The notes beneath the pieces are model-generated. The model had not been told where the DNA came from, did not search any database, and saw only the letters and a program-made list of their open reading frames with translations. Shown one piece after another: positions 42,875-53,901 of a DNA stretch of 64,000 bases. How positions within the stretch are numbered: position 1 is the first letter of the stretch; each line of letters starts with the position of its first letter. A program made the translations under genes and the position numbers. The DNA lies in contig NC_043989.1 of assembly GCF_902150065.1 (NCBI RefSeq), positions 25,611,667 to 25,675,666 of the forward strand, given 5' to 3'. The DNA comes from Myripristis murdjan. Lineage: Eukaryota > Chordata > Actinopteri > Holocentriformes > Holocentridae.

Positions 42875-45810
42875 ACACACAACATAACAGAATTTAGTTG
42901 TTGGCATGAATTTCATCAACATCACACTACTCAGATCTGGTTCAGACAGTATTATTATAGACAGAAAAACAATAGAAATGTAGAAACAAGAAAGCTAAAA
43001 ATAGGTAGAGGAAAACATTGGCACAATCATAAATCAGTAAACAAAAGTCATTTACAGTTTGTAATAGCTTCATCCTCCATCATCCATGCCAATGCTTTAA
43101 AGGAATAGTTCACCCAAAAATGATCCATTATTTAAACTTGTCCAAAGGTTGCAACTTAATCTGTGATGTAACCGCTTTGTTGATGTGTCTTGTGACTTTT
43201 TTTTTTTTTTTTTTTAAATTGCCATGTCAAAAAACATCTTCTTATAGGGGTCAGTAAAATAAATAAAGGACAGAAGTATCATCATTTTACCTTTTTGTTT
43301 ACTCTAGAGAGCCACTTCCTGTTCACTTCAGGTGTTTTGGAGAGGATTGACAAGGAGTGGAGCTAGCTGGTAAACAAATGACACCTGTGTTTTCATTTCT
43401 GGGTGAACTGTTCCTTTAAACTTACTAAAAGTTACTAGTTGCTTACAGGAGAAACCCATGCCAAAGCACTTAACTACACACAGTCCTGTGGCACTGTTGC
43501 AAAAAAAAAATTGCATAAGAGTCATGGCTAAAGTTTGACAGACAGGAGGCAAATGCTCATGTGGAGAAGTCACGTAACTTATGGCAGCTTATAGCCTGCA
43601 ACACTCGAGCATGTGGAGTTGGGCTGCAGACATTTTCTGACTTCTTTGTTTCCATCTGTCACTGTTAGTGTGTTTGAAGACGCGGTGGCAGCTGCAGGGC
43701 TGGACTTCCACTCAGACCGGCTGTGGGATCTGTACGTGGAGTGGGAGAAGGAGCAGGGCGACATGAGAGCAGCCACGGCCGTCCTGGACCGGGTCCTCAT
43801 GGTTCCCACCCAGCTCTACAACACCCACTACGACAAGTGAGACCAGATACACACACACACACACACACAGCGTTTATAATTGGACGCTGGTTTTCAATCT
43901 AAATTTCAGGAGGTCTCAAAGGTGTAAAAATGTATCTTAAGTGATTTATCATTACTTGCATAATTTTTTTCAAATCCCATCAGAACTTTCCCTATGGTGT
44001 TTCCTGTTCCTACAGTAGTCTTCTCGTCTTCCCACTCCAAACTAAAATGTTGCCCTTGCCTCCATCAGGTTTAAGACCCATCTGAACAGCCACACGCCCA
44101 AGGAGCTGCTGTCCCCTGAAGAATATGAGGAGCTTCGAGCTCTGTGCCGTCAGAGCCAAAAGGCCGAGCGAGCTGAACAGGCCCAAGAGGAGGAGGAGGA
44201 GAGGCCGCCGGGGGAGGAGGAGCCTGCCACCCCTGAGGGCACTGACACAGTTAGTAACTTCTCACTTCTTCACGCTTCATCTCAGGGACGGTTTTTGAAA
44301 TTCAATGACAGTTAACAAAAAGTACCACCATAATTTGAGAAGAATCTCGAAACACACTGTACAAGTGCAAAGATGAAACATTTCAACACTTCAAAACAGA
44401 AACCCTTAAAATATCCATAGTTTCTACCTGAAAACACACTATAGTCCTTAATAAACTCTTAATTTCATGTAATTGAGACAAAATTAAGATGTGTTATCGG
44501 ACTGTCCCTGACTCCCAAATTTCTAGAGTTGGGACAGTTGAGGCTTTATTTTTCTTCTTCCCATAATATAGCATTTCAGGGATAATTTAAATGTTAAAAG
44601 TGCACTGCCAATGCTATATTCACTTTAAGGTGTCGATTTAGATTTGTATGATTTAAGTGGCATTTTAGGGAAAATTCAAGAACAATAATAATAATAATAA
44701 ATAAAAATGCATCAGGAATTAATAAATATTGATTCACAGCATTAGTTCATTCTCTTAATCCATGCACAAAACCCAATTCAGAAATATTTCATGGTGAAAC
44801 CCACTTTTAAGTCTGCAAGGAAGGGGTTATATTTCCATTTGAATTATTATACCTCACTGCTGAATTAAAAAAAAAAACCTCCTGAACAATTATGAGGTGA
44901 CTGTGGATATCCAGTAGGAGGCAGTATCAGCATAATTTTTTTCTCACCGTGTCTTGCTTGAGGCTACATTTTAAATGGCCGAATGTTAAGGTAATTTACA
45001 GCAAAAAACTGTCGAGGGAATTTCCACCCCTGATATATTCATTAAATTGCCCGTCCCCATAATACAGTTACATTACTTAAATACTGCAGCAGACATGAGT
45101 TGTTGAAATTGATTTTTTCTAGTGCTGTAAGCCATGACGAAGTTTAATGGCACAATGAAGGAACGGTTTCATGGCTATTTCCAACTCCCATGTGCATGTT
45201 CAGGAGGAGCTGATGCAGAAGATCAGGGAGCAGGTTCTGGTCCGGAGAGACAAAGTCTACCAGCAGAACGAAGGAGAGGTTCGCAAGAGGTGGCACTTCG
45301 AAGACAGCGTGAGTCGTGTTTTCTCTGTCTGCCGCTCTCTGCCCAGCCGTGTTTCTGTCTCTCTCTTTTCTGGCCCCATGTGCATTCTGTTTGGCTCCTG
45401 TGCATTTTCTCTCTGCTTCTCATTCACACTGTTTTTTCTGTCCCAAGTTCAAAACCAGAGCTTTTCAGAAACTGGAATTTTCCAGAACCCAGAGTACTTA
45501 ATTTTCCTGCCTTTGTGCATTGTGGTTAAAAATGATTAACTTTAGTAATGTCTCTTATAGTTTGAGTGTCCTTTTTAGCTATTATCACTCAGAAATGCCT
45601 GTACTTAGGGCCAATATTTGGCAAAAGCATTGTGCTTAATCATATTAAGTGACAGTAAGTTTTAACTCCAAAGCATTACCTCTGTCCTGTCTTAGAATTT
45701 TGTGTCAGTTTATGTTTTTCTTTTTTACATTCTTATAATTTTTAACAAGCCTTGATCAAAACACACTTAACTCACCAGTCTCTTTCCCATTGATCTTCGG
45801 TGTATTTTAT

Positions 45811-45841
<31 letters not shown>

Positions 45842-48800
45842 TTGCATTTCCATAAAATATTTGAATTAACTGCAAGTGAATAATTAAATGTTTTCAATTC
45901 TCCCATGTCATCAACAATTGACAGTTGCTATTGGCAACCAGTTTGTTTACTAGTTACATAGCTGTGCCTAGTTTTGCAGAGACAGACAAGTAATTTCACC
46001 ATTTTGTTGTTGCATATATGAGACAAAGTCTGTACTTCTTCATCTGTCCACCTGCACCTGCGGAGGTATTGACATGAGCTTATTATCTCCATCCTGTAGA
46101 TTAAGCGACCATATTTCCATGTCAAGCCGCTGGACCGCATCCAGCTGCGGGCCTGGCACTCCTACCTGGACTGGGAGATAGCTCAGCTCTCCAAGGACAG
46201 CGAGGATCCCAGCCCAGGTCAGTGAGGGAAAATATTGTCAAAGCTTACAATGTGTCCTGTAGCTCTTTTGGTGTATGTGCGATGACAGTGTTGTCTGCTT
46301 CTAGATCCAAACCAGGAAGCCCAAGAGGGGTCAGAGGTCACGACCCAGCCACAGGAAGCAACAGAGGGTGAGGCGGTTGCCCGTGACGACCACAGAGTTC
46401 GCATCCTGTTTGAGCGCTGTCTGATCGCCTGCGCCCTGTATGAGGAGTTCTGGACCAGGGTAAGGACCGAGAGTGTGGATCCCAGATTTACAGGACGGTG
46501 CCACTCAGGACTGCGCTGTCGTCTGATATTTCATGTGTATTTGTGTGAAGGCTGTTTGAGGTTGTGTGTTTGATATGCACAAATTATTTCTAAGTACCGT
46601 GTGTTTTTGTGCTGTGCTGCTCAGTATGTGCAATACCTGGAGCCACAGAGTCTGGAGGAGGCGCGGGCTGTGTACAAGCGAGCGTGCGAGATCCACCTGA
46701 CACACAAACACACCATCCACATGCAGTGGGCCACCTTTGAGGAGAGGCACGGTAAGACACAAGAAGAGCTTTCAATTTGATGCAAATATGAATGAAGACA
46801 ACTTTAAACATCTCTGTTTCAGAACATGCATGTTGCAGTTTGTGATGTTATTTAATGGTCGTGATGCTCCCTGCTGCTTTACAAGGTTCTCTGTGGGAAA
46901 TGATGTAGACAGAGAAACAAGCCAATCAGAATTAAACCCAGTCCTTTTGTCACTACTGGGCCTCATGAAAAACAACCAATAACTCAGGATTGTAAGAGTA
47001 TTCACGTTATTTATAACAGAAGTGCAGATGCAGCTGCTTTAGGTTATTTTTTTTCTTCTTCTTCTGCTTCTTCTTTTTCTTCTTCCGGTCAGGCACTTCT
47101 GGTCATTAACTAGCTAAGTCACGTCTCACTGCGGCAGCTAACACAACCACTGATTCATTTTTGGAAGTGCTCCTGCAACATCGTCAGATAAGCTAGTCAA
47201 GCCAGCAGGGTGATCATACAGAAGTGCAGCACAAAAAAAACACTCTAAATTATATATGGCAGAAACGTTGTGCTCCAAAGGTTGAAACTTTCAGGCATGT
47301 TGCACCTCCGGCCACACCCAATCAGTGATGTCACAGAGAGGAGGGCCGTGCCATTGACACCTGTTGATTTTCCATCAGCTGTCAAGGTGGCAGAGCTTTT
47401 CTGCTAGAGAGTGTCCACTCTTTAAATGTGCATCAGTCTGGCCTTGAGCAGCCCTGTGGAGCAGCAGCTATTGGCTTTGTCCCAACACCTGCACTTGAGG
47501 TCTTTGTACTCACTCAAGTGGTCACTTGAGTGGTGTATTTCCAGAAACTGTCCTAAGTGTTTCAGTAGATGTGAGGACTGCGTGTGTTGGGGGATTTCTC
47601 AAGTCATTTCAGTTCAGTTCAGTTCATTTCAATGAACTTTATTTATCTGTTAGAAACTTCATTTGTGGAAAGCATCAGTTTGTAAACATACCCAAAAAGT
47701 CAACACAACAAGAACATACCACCAACAATAAATAGACATTAAAAGTGTAAAAAAAAAAAAAAAAAAAAAGTTATAAAACAATGGCATTAAATGAACAGAT
47801 AGATAAACACATCAGCCATTCATGAGTCTGATGGATGTGGGCATGAAACTTGACAAGGTTTCCAGGTTTCCACTTACTGCTGTTTTATGGCCCAAGAACG
47901 GTATAAAGATGATACATTTCAAAAGTAAATATGTGTGAAGTAAAACCCAATTTAGTGATATAAACATTGGCCAAGATCATAAATTTACATTAATGAAGAT
48001 GTAAATAAATAAGAAAACATAACAAGACACATAATTCTCTTAATTTTTTTTTTTTAAATCCATCAAACAGTATCCAAGATCTTGTATGTGATGGATTGGC
48101 GGACAGATTGACCTGGGCAGATCTATAATCCCTCTTCTAATTTCATCATCAGGGACAATCATAGTCAGAGTTAGAGCGTAAGGAAAATGAAATATAACAA
48201 ATGTAATCAATTTTGTTGTTCCACCAAAAGATGTGAATGGGACCAGTAGGGTTTTATACACCCACGTGCGTGTCTAAACAGAGCTAATACATTATGTTGA
48301 GCATGTTTTAGTTATTGCATTAAGGTTTATTATTCCATTATTAGCATTCAGATGGTCTTATTTTTTTATTCTCTGAAACCTCCAGGCATTTAGCACATAT
48401 TTCAAACACAGTAGCACCCCTGAACTGCAGCCTCAGTGCCAAGGTTAGACATCAGATTCCCAGTGGGCCCTCCTATATTAATACATGGAGGCTTTTGTAG
48501 AAATTCTCAGGCATTTTGGTTGAAGGGTTCACCACATAGCAGATAATACATTCAAACTGAGTTTGCTAGTCCTGTAATGTTAGAGTCAAAGGAGGAATTT
48601 TAGTTTCCTGGGTTGTGAAGCTACAACAGTCTCAGACTTTCCCCTGCGCTCTGCATCAGGTGACCTGGCCGAGGCCCGGCGTGTGCTGGAGGCCCTGGAG
48701 AAAAGACTGCCCGGGCTGGCCGTGGTCCGACTCCGCAGGGCCGGGCTGGAGAGACGAGCGGGTCGGCTGGATGAGTCGGAGGCTCTGCTGCGGCAGGCGG

Positions 48801-49286
48801 TGGCCGAGTCCAAGGAGAAGCCGTCACTTCACGCCTTCTACTCCATCAAGCTAGCACGTCTGCTGCTGAAGCTGGGCAAGAACCCCGGCAAGGCCCGCGG
48901 AGTTTTACAGGAAGCTCTGGAAATCAGTCCGGTGAGACACCCCCCTAGTGAAACCCCAGCAGAGATATCAGCCGCCTGATACTATCAGTCGATACTGATT
49001 CATCACATATGTGTTTATATCGGTGTATATGTTGCCCAGAAAACAGCACAGTACAGAGCTGTAACAACCAGGCTCATCATTAAATAGTTTGCCCAGCTGA
49101 CTCCATAGTTTCCAATGAGAGGTTAAGAGGTTAACAAGTGTTTTGTGCATCTGTAAAATATCAAAAATCCTGTACATATCTATTAGAATGATTTGATTGC
49201 ATTGCACTGATTGAATACTTAAGCACAGGTTTTTTGTGTAAAAAAATATCCACCACTATATATCTATATATATCTATATCTATATG

Positions 49287-49328
<42 letters not shown>

Positions 49329-51905
49329 TCGCAGACGTTTAAATCGGTACACCAGTATCAGCTCCAAAAATCCAGCATCAGTCAGGCTGTAGTCTACACA
49401 AAACATACTGCTCAATTAATCTTGCATCATCATACATCACAGTATTAGCTTTTACAGGTATAATCATAATGAAATGAAAATTTAGTTTTTAAAAATCTTT
49501 TTAACTTCTCTGTATCTTAAAAAAAAAAAATTAAAAATAATGTTTTATGTCTTTAATATGCTCATTTAAATGAAGTATTTAATGGTTACTTAATCCCGTA
49601 CCAGTACTTGAATATAAAAAATTTAACCAATAACTGAACCATATATATTTTTGAACATTCCCTCCTCCTGCCTTTCCACTGTATAAAACCTGCAGCTTCA
49701 CAATTTTCAAAGTGACAGTAGCAACTCAAGATGAAGAAGTTTCTGTACAAAGAATTTGACGGTGGATTGCTTCACCAACTAAACTGAGCATGCAAGTTTC
49801 ACTGCCTTTGCTATGATCCAGCTGCCTCCTGTTTGAGTTCCTCTCTGCGTTATGTCCCCTCTCAACATCCTGTTTCAACTAGAAATATGTAGTTTCTGAA
49901 GCAAAACGCCATCAAAATGTCGTTCCTTCATGACATTAACGCTGGTAGAATTTGACCACATGTAAACATTTCTTGTGAAACCCTCTGACTGACCCTCCCC
50001 ACCGCTCCATCCCTTAGGACAACGGAAAAGTGCACATGAATCTGCTGGAGCTGGAAGCGGCAGGGGATCCCCGGCCGTCAGCAGAGGCAGTGCAGGAGTG
50101 TGTGACACGAGCTCTGGCAGCACCACTCTCCCCACGCACCAAGATCCTCTTCTCCCAGAGGGGCCTGCAGTACGCTGAGGACTATGGGAACTCCATCCAG
50201 AGGTCAGGGCGCAAGCTAAACTTTTTCAAAATCTAGTCACGTAAATCAACACTGGTATCAAAACAAGTCACTGAACCCTTTTGAGGAATTTTGACCTGAG
50301 TGGCTGGTCAACACTGCCTGTGTTTCTCCTCCAGTGTGCTGTCCATCTACGAGGAGCACCAGAAACTGCTCAAGGAACTGGGCGGAAAAAAGAGAGGAGC
50401 AGAGAACGGGTGAGACAGGAAATCTAGGTTCATGACTGAATCGATTTAAATTGTTCATGTTCCGGAGAAACTTTTCAGACAATACTCAATTTTATCTTAA
50501 ACAACATGGTTTTCACTCACATAATTCAATGGATTTTATGATTATTTTTAACATAAAGAACATAAGACTCCATGGGCAGTGTTTCAGAATTTCCCTCTGC
50601 AAAAGTTAAGGATGTAAATATTCTTTTATGGGCTACACCTGCCCTGTCAGGCATTGGGCCAGTCCCTGTGCAATATCCCTATGTATATATGGTGTATATA
50701 GGTATACTTTTTTTTTTTTTTTCTTACATTTGCTCGAATTGTTATTTCTGTATTTATTGTTGTAGTATTTTGTAGGATTAATGCACATACTTTTTAACAA
50801 CTTTATACATAATGCACATACTTTTAATTTAATTTTTCTCTTGAGAATTGAGCCATCTGACCCAAGTTCCCCTCCAGGATCAATAAAGTATTTCTGATTC
50901 TGAGGCTCCGACATGTGGGACAAGGGCAAATACTGGTCAAATTATTGGCATGCTGGTAACTGGCTGCTTGATTGACAGGGACAACGAAGACCCAGAGAAG
51001 CTCAGCAAAGATGACGATGGCTCAGCCGTCGCCATGCCACCGCAAGTCCCGCCCAACATGCCACATGTCCCCATAACCACACCCCCTCCTCCTGTGATGG
51101 GCAGCGACATGAGCACCCAGGCCGGCTACGGGGGATACAGCAGCTGGTACCAGGTACAAGACAGAAACCATCACACACTTTGCCAACTGTGCCATCAGAC
51201 ATTTCAGAAAATACAGGAGACATTGCTTTGAACAGGCTAGTTTGGAAAACTGTGAATCAACAAAGGGTTTGGCTCAGCATCACACTGCCTTTATTTCCCC
51301 TCACTGGGAAAAATACATACCTCACACTGCACTCACTGATCGTTTGTGTGTGTTTGTAGCCTAGAATGTAAACCAGCAGCGTCCATAGGTCAAGCACTTG
51401 CATTGACCTATGCAGATGCTTAAAAGTAAAAACAGTGTAATGGTCTTTACTTTTAATAATTCCTGTTGAAACAGGTTGTTAGATAAGGACTTTTTTTGTG
51501 GTGTACTGGCCCAGCAGGATATTACCACTGTTTTCCAGGATGCAGAAGTAATGGGATTTTTTAATGGAGTTTTTTTTTTTTTTTTTTAAATGGAAATTTA
51601 GTAAATTAACACATTGAACAGGTAATTTTTCATTTCAATGTGAGTTTAGGGCTAAGTTTTTGTTGCAGCAACCCAGCTTTAGTTTGGCCCAAGCCCATGT
51701 CATCCCCTCTCTGTGCCATGTCGTTTCTGTCTCTCCACACTGGTTGTCCAGTAACTGTGGCAAAGTGCAGTTCAAGCTGTTCTGTCCAATTATTTCCTGT
51801 TTCTCAGCATCATTTCTTTCACTTCTCTTCCAGCAACCACAGTACGGCAGCTATGGCTACCAAAACACCTGGAACTACAGCCAGGGCTACTACCCTCCCA
51901 GCTAA
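40110..51905 (+). CDS. prpf39: Pre-mRNA-processing factor 39
   Basis: Fifteen exons join in phase to 745 aa: 40110-40167, 41635-41936, 42058-42183, 42682-42800, 43669-43836, 44069-44249, 45204-45308, 46100-46217, 46305-46459, 46625-46751, 48660-48931, 50018-50202, 50335-50409, 50979-51153 and 51834-51905. The start [13 protein letters not shown] has a good context (GTGATGG). PRPF39 is a HAT-repeat protein of the U1 snRNP that helps choose 5' splice sites; it acts as a homodimer in vertebrates. Family segments include [52 protein letters not shown] and [18 protein letters not shown]. The C-terminal Tyr-rich tail [17 protein letters not shown] matches the human one in pattern. It is longer than human (669 aa) because of an N-terminal Pro-Glu-Val repeat and acidic inserts in exons 6 and 9. 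It converges on ubxn1. Confidence 0.96.
40711..41075 (+). repeat. Interspersed repeat, unclassified (copy 2 of 3)
   Basis: It matches the ganab-intron copy over TTTCATGAGGCTGTGATTAT, GAGGTCAGAGGTCAAGGGAC and CATCCTAGCATGACAT. It ends ACCCATCCCTAG. It lies in prpf39 intron 1. Confidence 0.7.
41937..41980. repeat. prpf39: (GT)n starting at the prpf39 exon 2 donor
   Basis: The donor GAG|GTGTGTGTG is the first unit of a GT microsatellite that decays into GTTTGTGTG. No GTRAGT consensus is present. Confidence 0.9.
42258..42284. repeat. Poly(T) tract
   Basis: About 26 T residues within prpf39 intron 3. Confidence 0.95.
42621..42669. repeat. prpf39: (GT)n just upstream of prpf39 exon 4
   Basis: About 48 bp of pure GT repeat ends 12 bp before the acceptor at 42680-42681 (TTGCAG). 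Confidence 0.95.
42807..42880. repeat. prpf39: (AC)n just downstream of prpf39 exon 4
   Basis: About 72 bp of AC repeat starts 6 bp after the exon 4 donor. It is the reverse complement of the GT tract before the exon. Confidence 0.95.
43096..43420. mobile_element. MITE with TTTAAAGGAATAGTTCACCC-type inverted ends
   Basis: The left end TTTAAAGGAATAGTTCACCC is mirrored on the right by GGGTGAACTGTTCCTTTAAA, with two mismatches. The 325-bp non-coding body includes a poly(T) run. This end sequence belongs to a very abundant fish DNA-transposon family. The palindromic TTTAAA ends hide the target duplication. It lies in prpf39 intron 4. Confidence 0.85.
45811..45838. repeat. (AC)n microsatellite in prpf39 intron 7
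   Basis: A pure AC run of about 28 bp. Confidence 0.9.
47600..48330 (-). mobile_element. Possible LINE 3' fragment, minus orientation
   Basis: On the minus strand the sequence ends AATAAAGTTCATTGAAATG followed by TGAACTGAACTGAAC repeats, a tail form seen in teleost LINEs. The upstream boundary and the family are unclear. No conserved reverse transcriptase motif was recognised. It fills much of prpf39 intron 10. Confidence 0.4.
49258..49328. repeat. (TATC)n/(GT)n compound microsatellite
   Basis: ATATCTATATCTATATG leads into a GT run of about 40 bp within prpf39 intron 11. Confidence 0.9.
50636..50905 (+). mobile_element. Truncated non-LTR retrotransposon 3' end
   Basis: It shares CAATATCCCTATG, GGTGTATATA, GGATTAATGCACATAC and the terminal ATCAATAAAGTATTTCTGATT with the minus-strand copy at 5080-5420. 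It is non-coding and 5'-truncated, in prpf39 intron 13. Confidence 0.65.
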
Positions 51906-52651
51906 GGAGAGGGCAGGGCCTGTGACACCAAGAGGCCACAGGAGGCAACGGTCACCCAGGATGAGCTCCTGGACGGACTAGCCAGTCCTCCAGGTCTGGA
52001 CCTGAACTGCATCCTTGCATCCTTTCCTCTCTGTCCTTCTCAAACCTTCCTCAGAGTTACCTCACTGTCCTGGATTTGTGAAAATAAGGCGCTGCCATTT
52101 CAGTGTAGATTCAGAGGGAAGAGATGGAAACACAATGGAAAGGAAATAAGGATGGCCATTCTCAGTGTATCAGTGTCTCTGCCTCAGTTTGACTCCTGTC
52201 CATTGTTCAGATGCAGCATTGTGGGCAAGGCTGAGAACGTCCACCAGTCTGGTCCCGCTTCCCCAAACGGATATGAACATTTGTTACGTTGCTGCTCATT
52301 GGCGTTTGACTGAAGAAAGATCACCTTTTCTCTTCAGTGCTTTTTAAAAACACAGACAGCATCTTTGAGGTGCCCTCTTGTCCTCTCTGTTTTAATCATA
52401 ACTATTTTTGTATGTCATTTGCTCAAAAATCCAGCCCCTTTGCTCATATTTTAAAACTGTCCACATTATTCAATCATACATATTGACTTGTATGGTTGAT
52501 AAATCATTCCATGAAATAGGCTAGTTGTTGTTTTTCTAATGTATATAGAGGTGTTTTATAGTGTGTCACAACAGGACTGTTTTGCGTCACGTCTCAAATT
52601 TTGCCTGTTATCCCATGCTGCTCAAGTCTTGGGAAAATGACTTGGATAGTT

Positions 52652-53088
52652 AATAAATGTCAAAAACAAATTGCCTGCTAAAGAAAAATGCTTGCGTCAT
52701 ACACTGTTTCTGCAGCAGATTTGTTTGTTTTTTTCCTGAATGGGTGGAGAAAGTTTTCTCTGGACTGTGGCATTGCCTCATATTGGAATACAGTACAAGA
52801 GTCTCATTTGCAGAAAATCAAGTCAGCAGCAGTTCTGTACCCAGACCGGTGTTGCAATTCAAACTACAACTCTAAAGCCTCTGAAAGCTGCTGGTTGAAC
52901 AAAGCAATTAACAGCAGTCCCCATTTGATCCGTCATGGCATGCCATTTCACTGGTTGTTCGAGAATGAATCCGGTGGAGCCAAACAGGCATGGGTAATAT
53001 CATTCAGCTACACTGTAAATGCTAGATAAATACATGTTTTTTCCACTGATTTAACTTGGCCTGTTCTACTTTTACACTGTTAAATAAA
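52652..53088 (+). promoter_or_regulatory. prpf39: Two poly(A) signals of prpf39
   Basis: AATAAA occurs at 52652-52657 and 53083-53088, giving 3' UTRs of about 0.75 or 1.2 kb. Alternative polyadenylation is possible. Confidence 0.55.
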
Positions 53089-53245
53089 AGATCTGTGAAA
53101 ATGTGTCAGTTTGGAAGAAATGGTTTGTTGTGAGCTTTTAAGTAAGTGGCATAACATTTTGTGTGCTAATCACTAATCACGCTAAGTGTTTTTTTTTTTT
53201 TTTTTTGTAGTAAATTCAGTCTCCCATGAAATTCTCCAAGTCAGC

Positions 53246-53251
53246 TTTATT
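53246..53251 (-). promoter_or_regulatory. ubxn1: Distal poly(A) signal of ubxn1
   Basis: TTTATT on the plus strand is AATAAA on the minus strand. A nearer one lies at 53442-53447. The distal site is about 160 bp from the opposing prpf39 signal. Confidence 0.5.
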
Positions 53252-53901
53252 TTAAGTAGGTTCTTGGTGATTATGCAGACATAGCCGTCAATATACTTTA
53301 ACTTATAAAAAACAACTGTCAAAGTAGTGAACATCACAAAATCAGGAAGATCATAGGGGTTGAATTTAAGGCCCTTTCACAACCAATCAAGTAAGTCATG
53401 TGGTGTGGTTCTTTGTAAGGTTCAGGTTAAGATCAAAGAGCTTTATTGGTTTTCTAAGTATTCTGCTCATGTCATGAGTGGTGCTCCTCGCAGCAGCAAC
53501 AGTCAACAGCCAGCTATCTTCACTATGTTCTCAAATAACCTAGCTTTTAAAAAAATTATTGTCTACTTCACTGCACACAAAGCAACCATTAGCCAATCAA
53601 ATCAATCACTCAGTCCGAGGTGGCTAAGCGCTGCAGTCAGCTTGTTTCAAAACTCTCCCCTTTTGTCTTGCAATTTATCCATAACAGGACTTGTATTGTT
53701 GATATTTAAGAAGTCAGAAAGGGTACACAGTCTGAACCCGGCCTCGAGCTCCATCTGACCGCCTCAGTTCAGATAGCTGGCTTGTTGAGTGATACTGCGA
53801 GGTGGGGTGTCCGTCCCTGTGTCACGCCACATCTGGGGTCTCTTCTTGTGATATAACAGAGGTCGTGATGAGGTAGGCTCACAGAGCAGATCCACCTGTT
53901 C

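Noticed and set aside
42452-42897. Val-Cys and His-Thr repeat frames
   Set aside because: They are translations of the GT and CA microsatellites around prpf39 exon 4.
47030-47100. (TTC)n-rich stretch as a possible coding repeat
   Set aside because: It is intronic in prpf39 and has no exon signals.
53360-53758. 132-aa plus-strand frame
   Set aside because: It lies in the probable 3' UTR of ubxn1 on the other strand and shows no domain.
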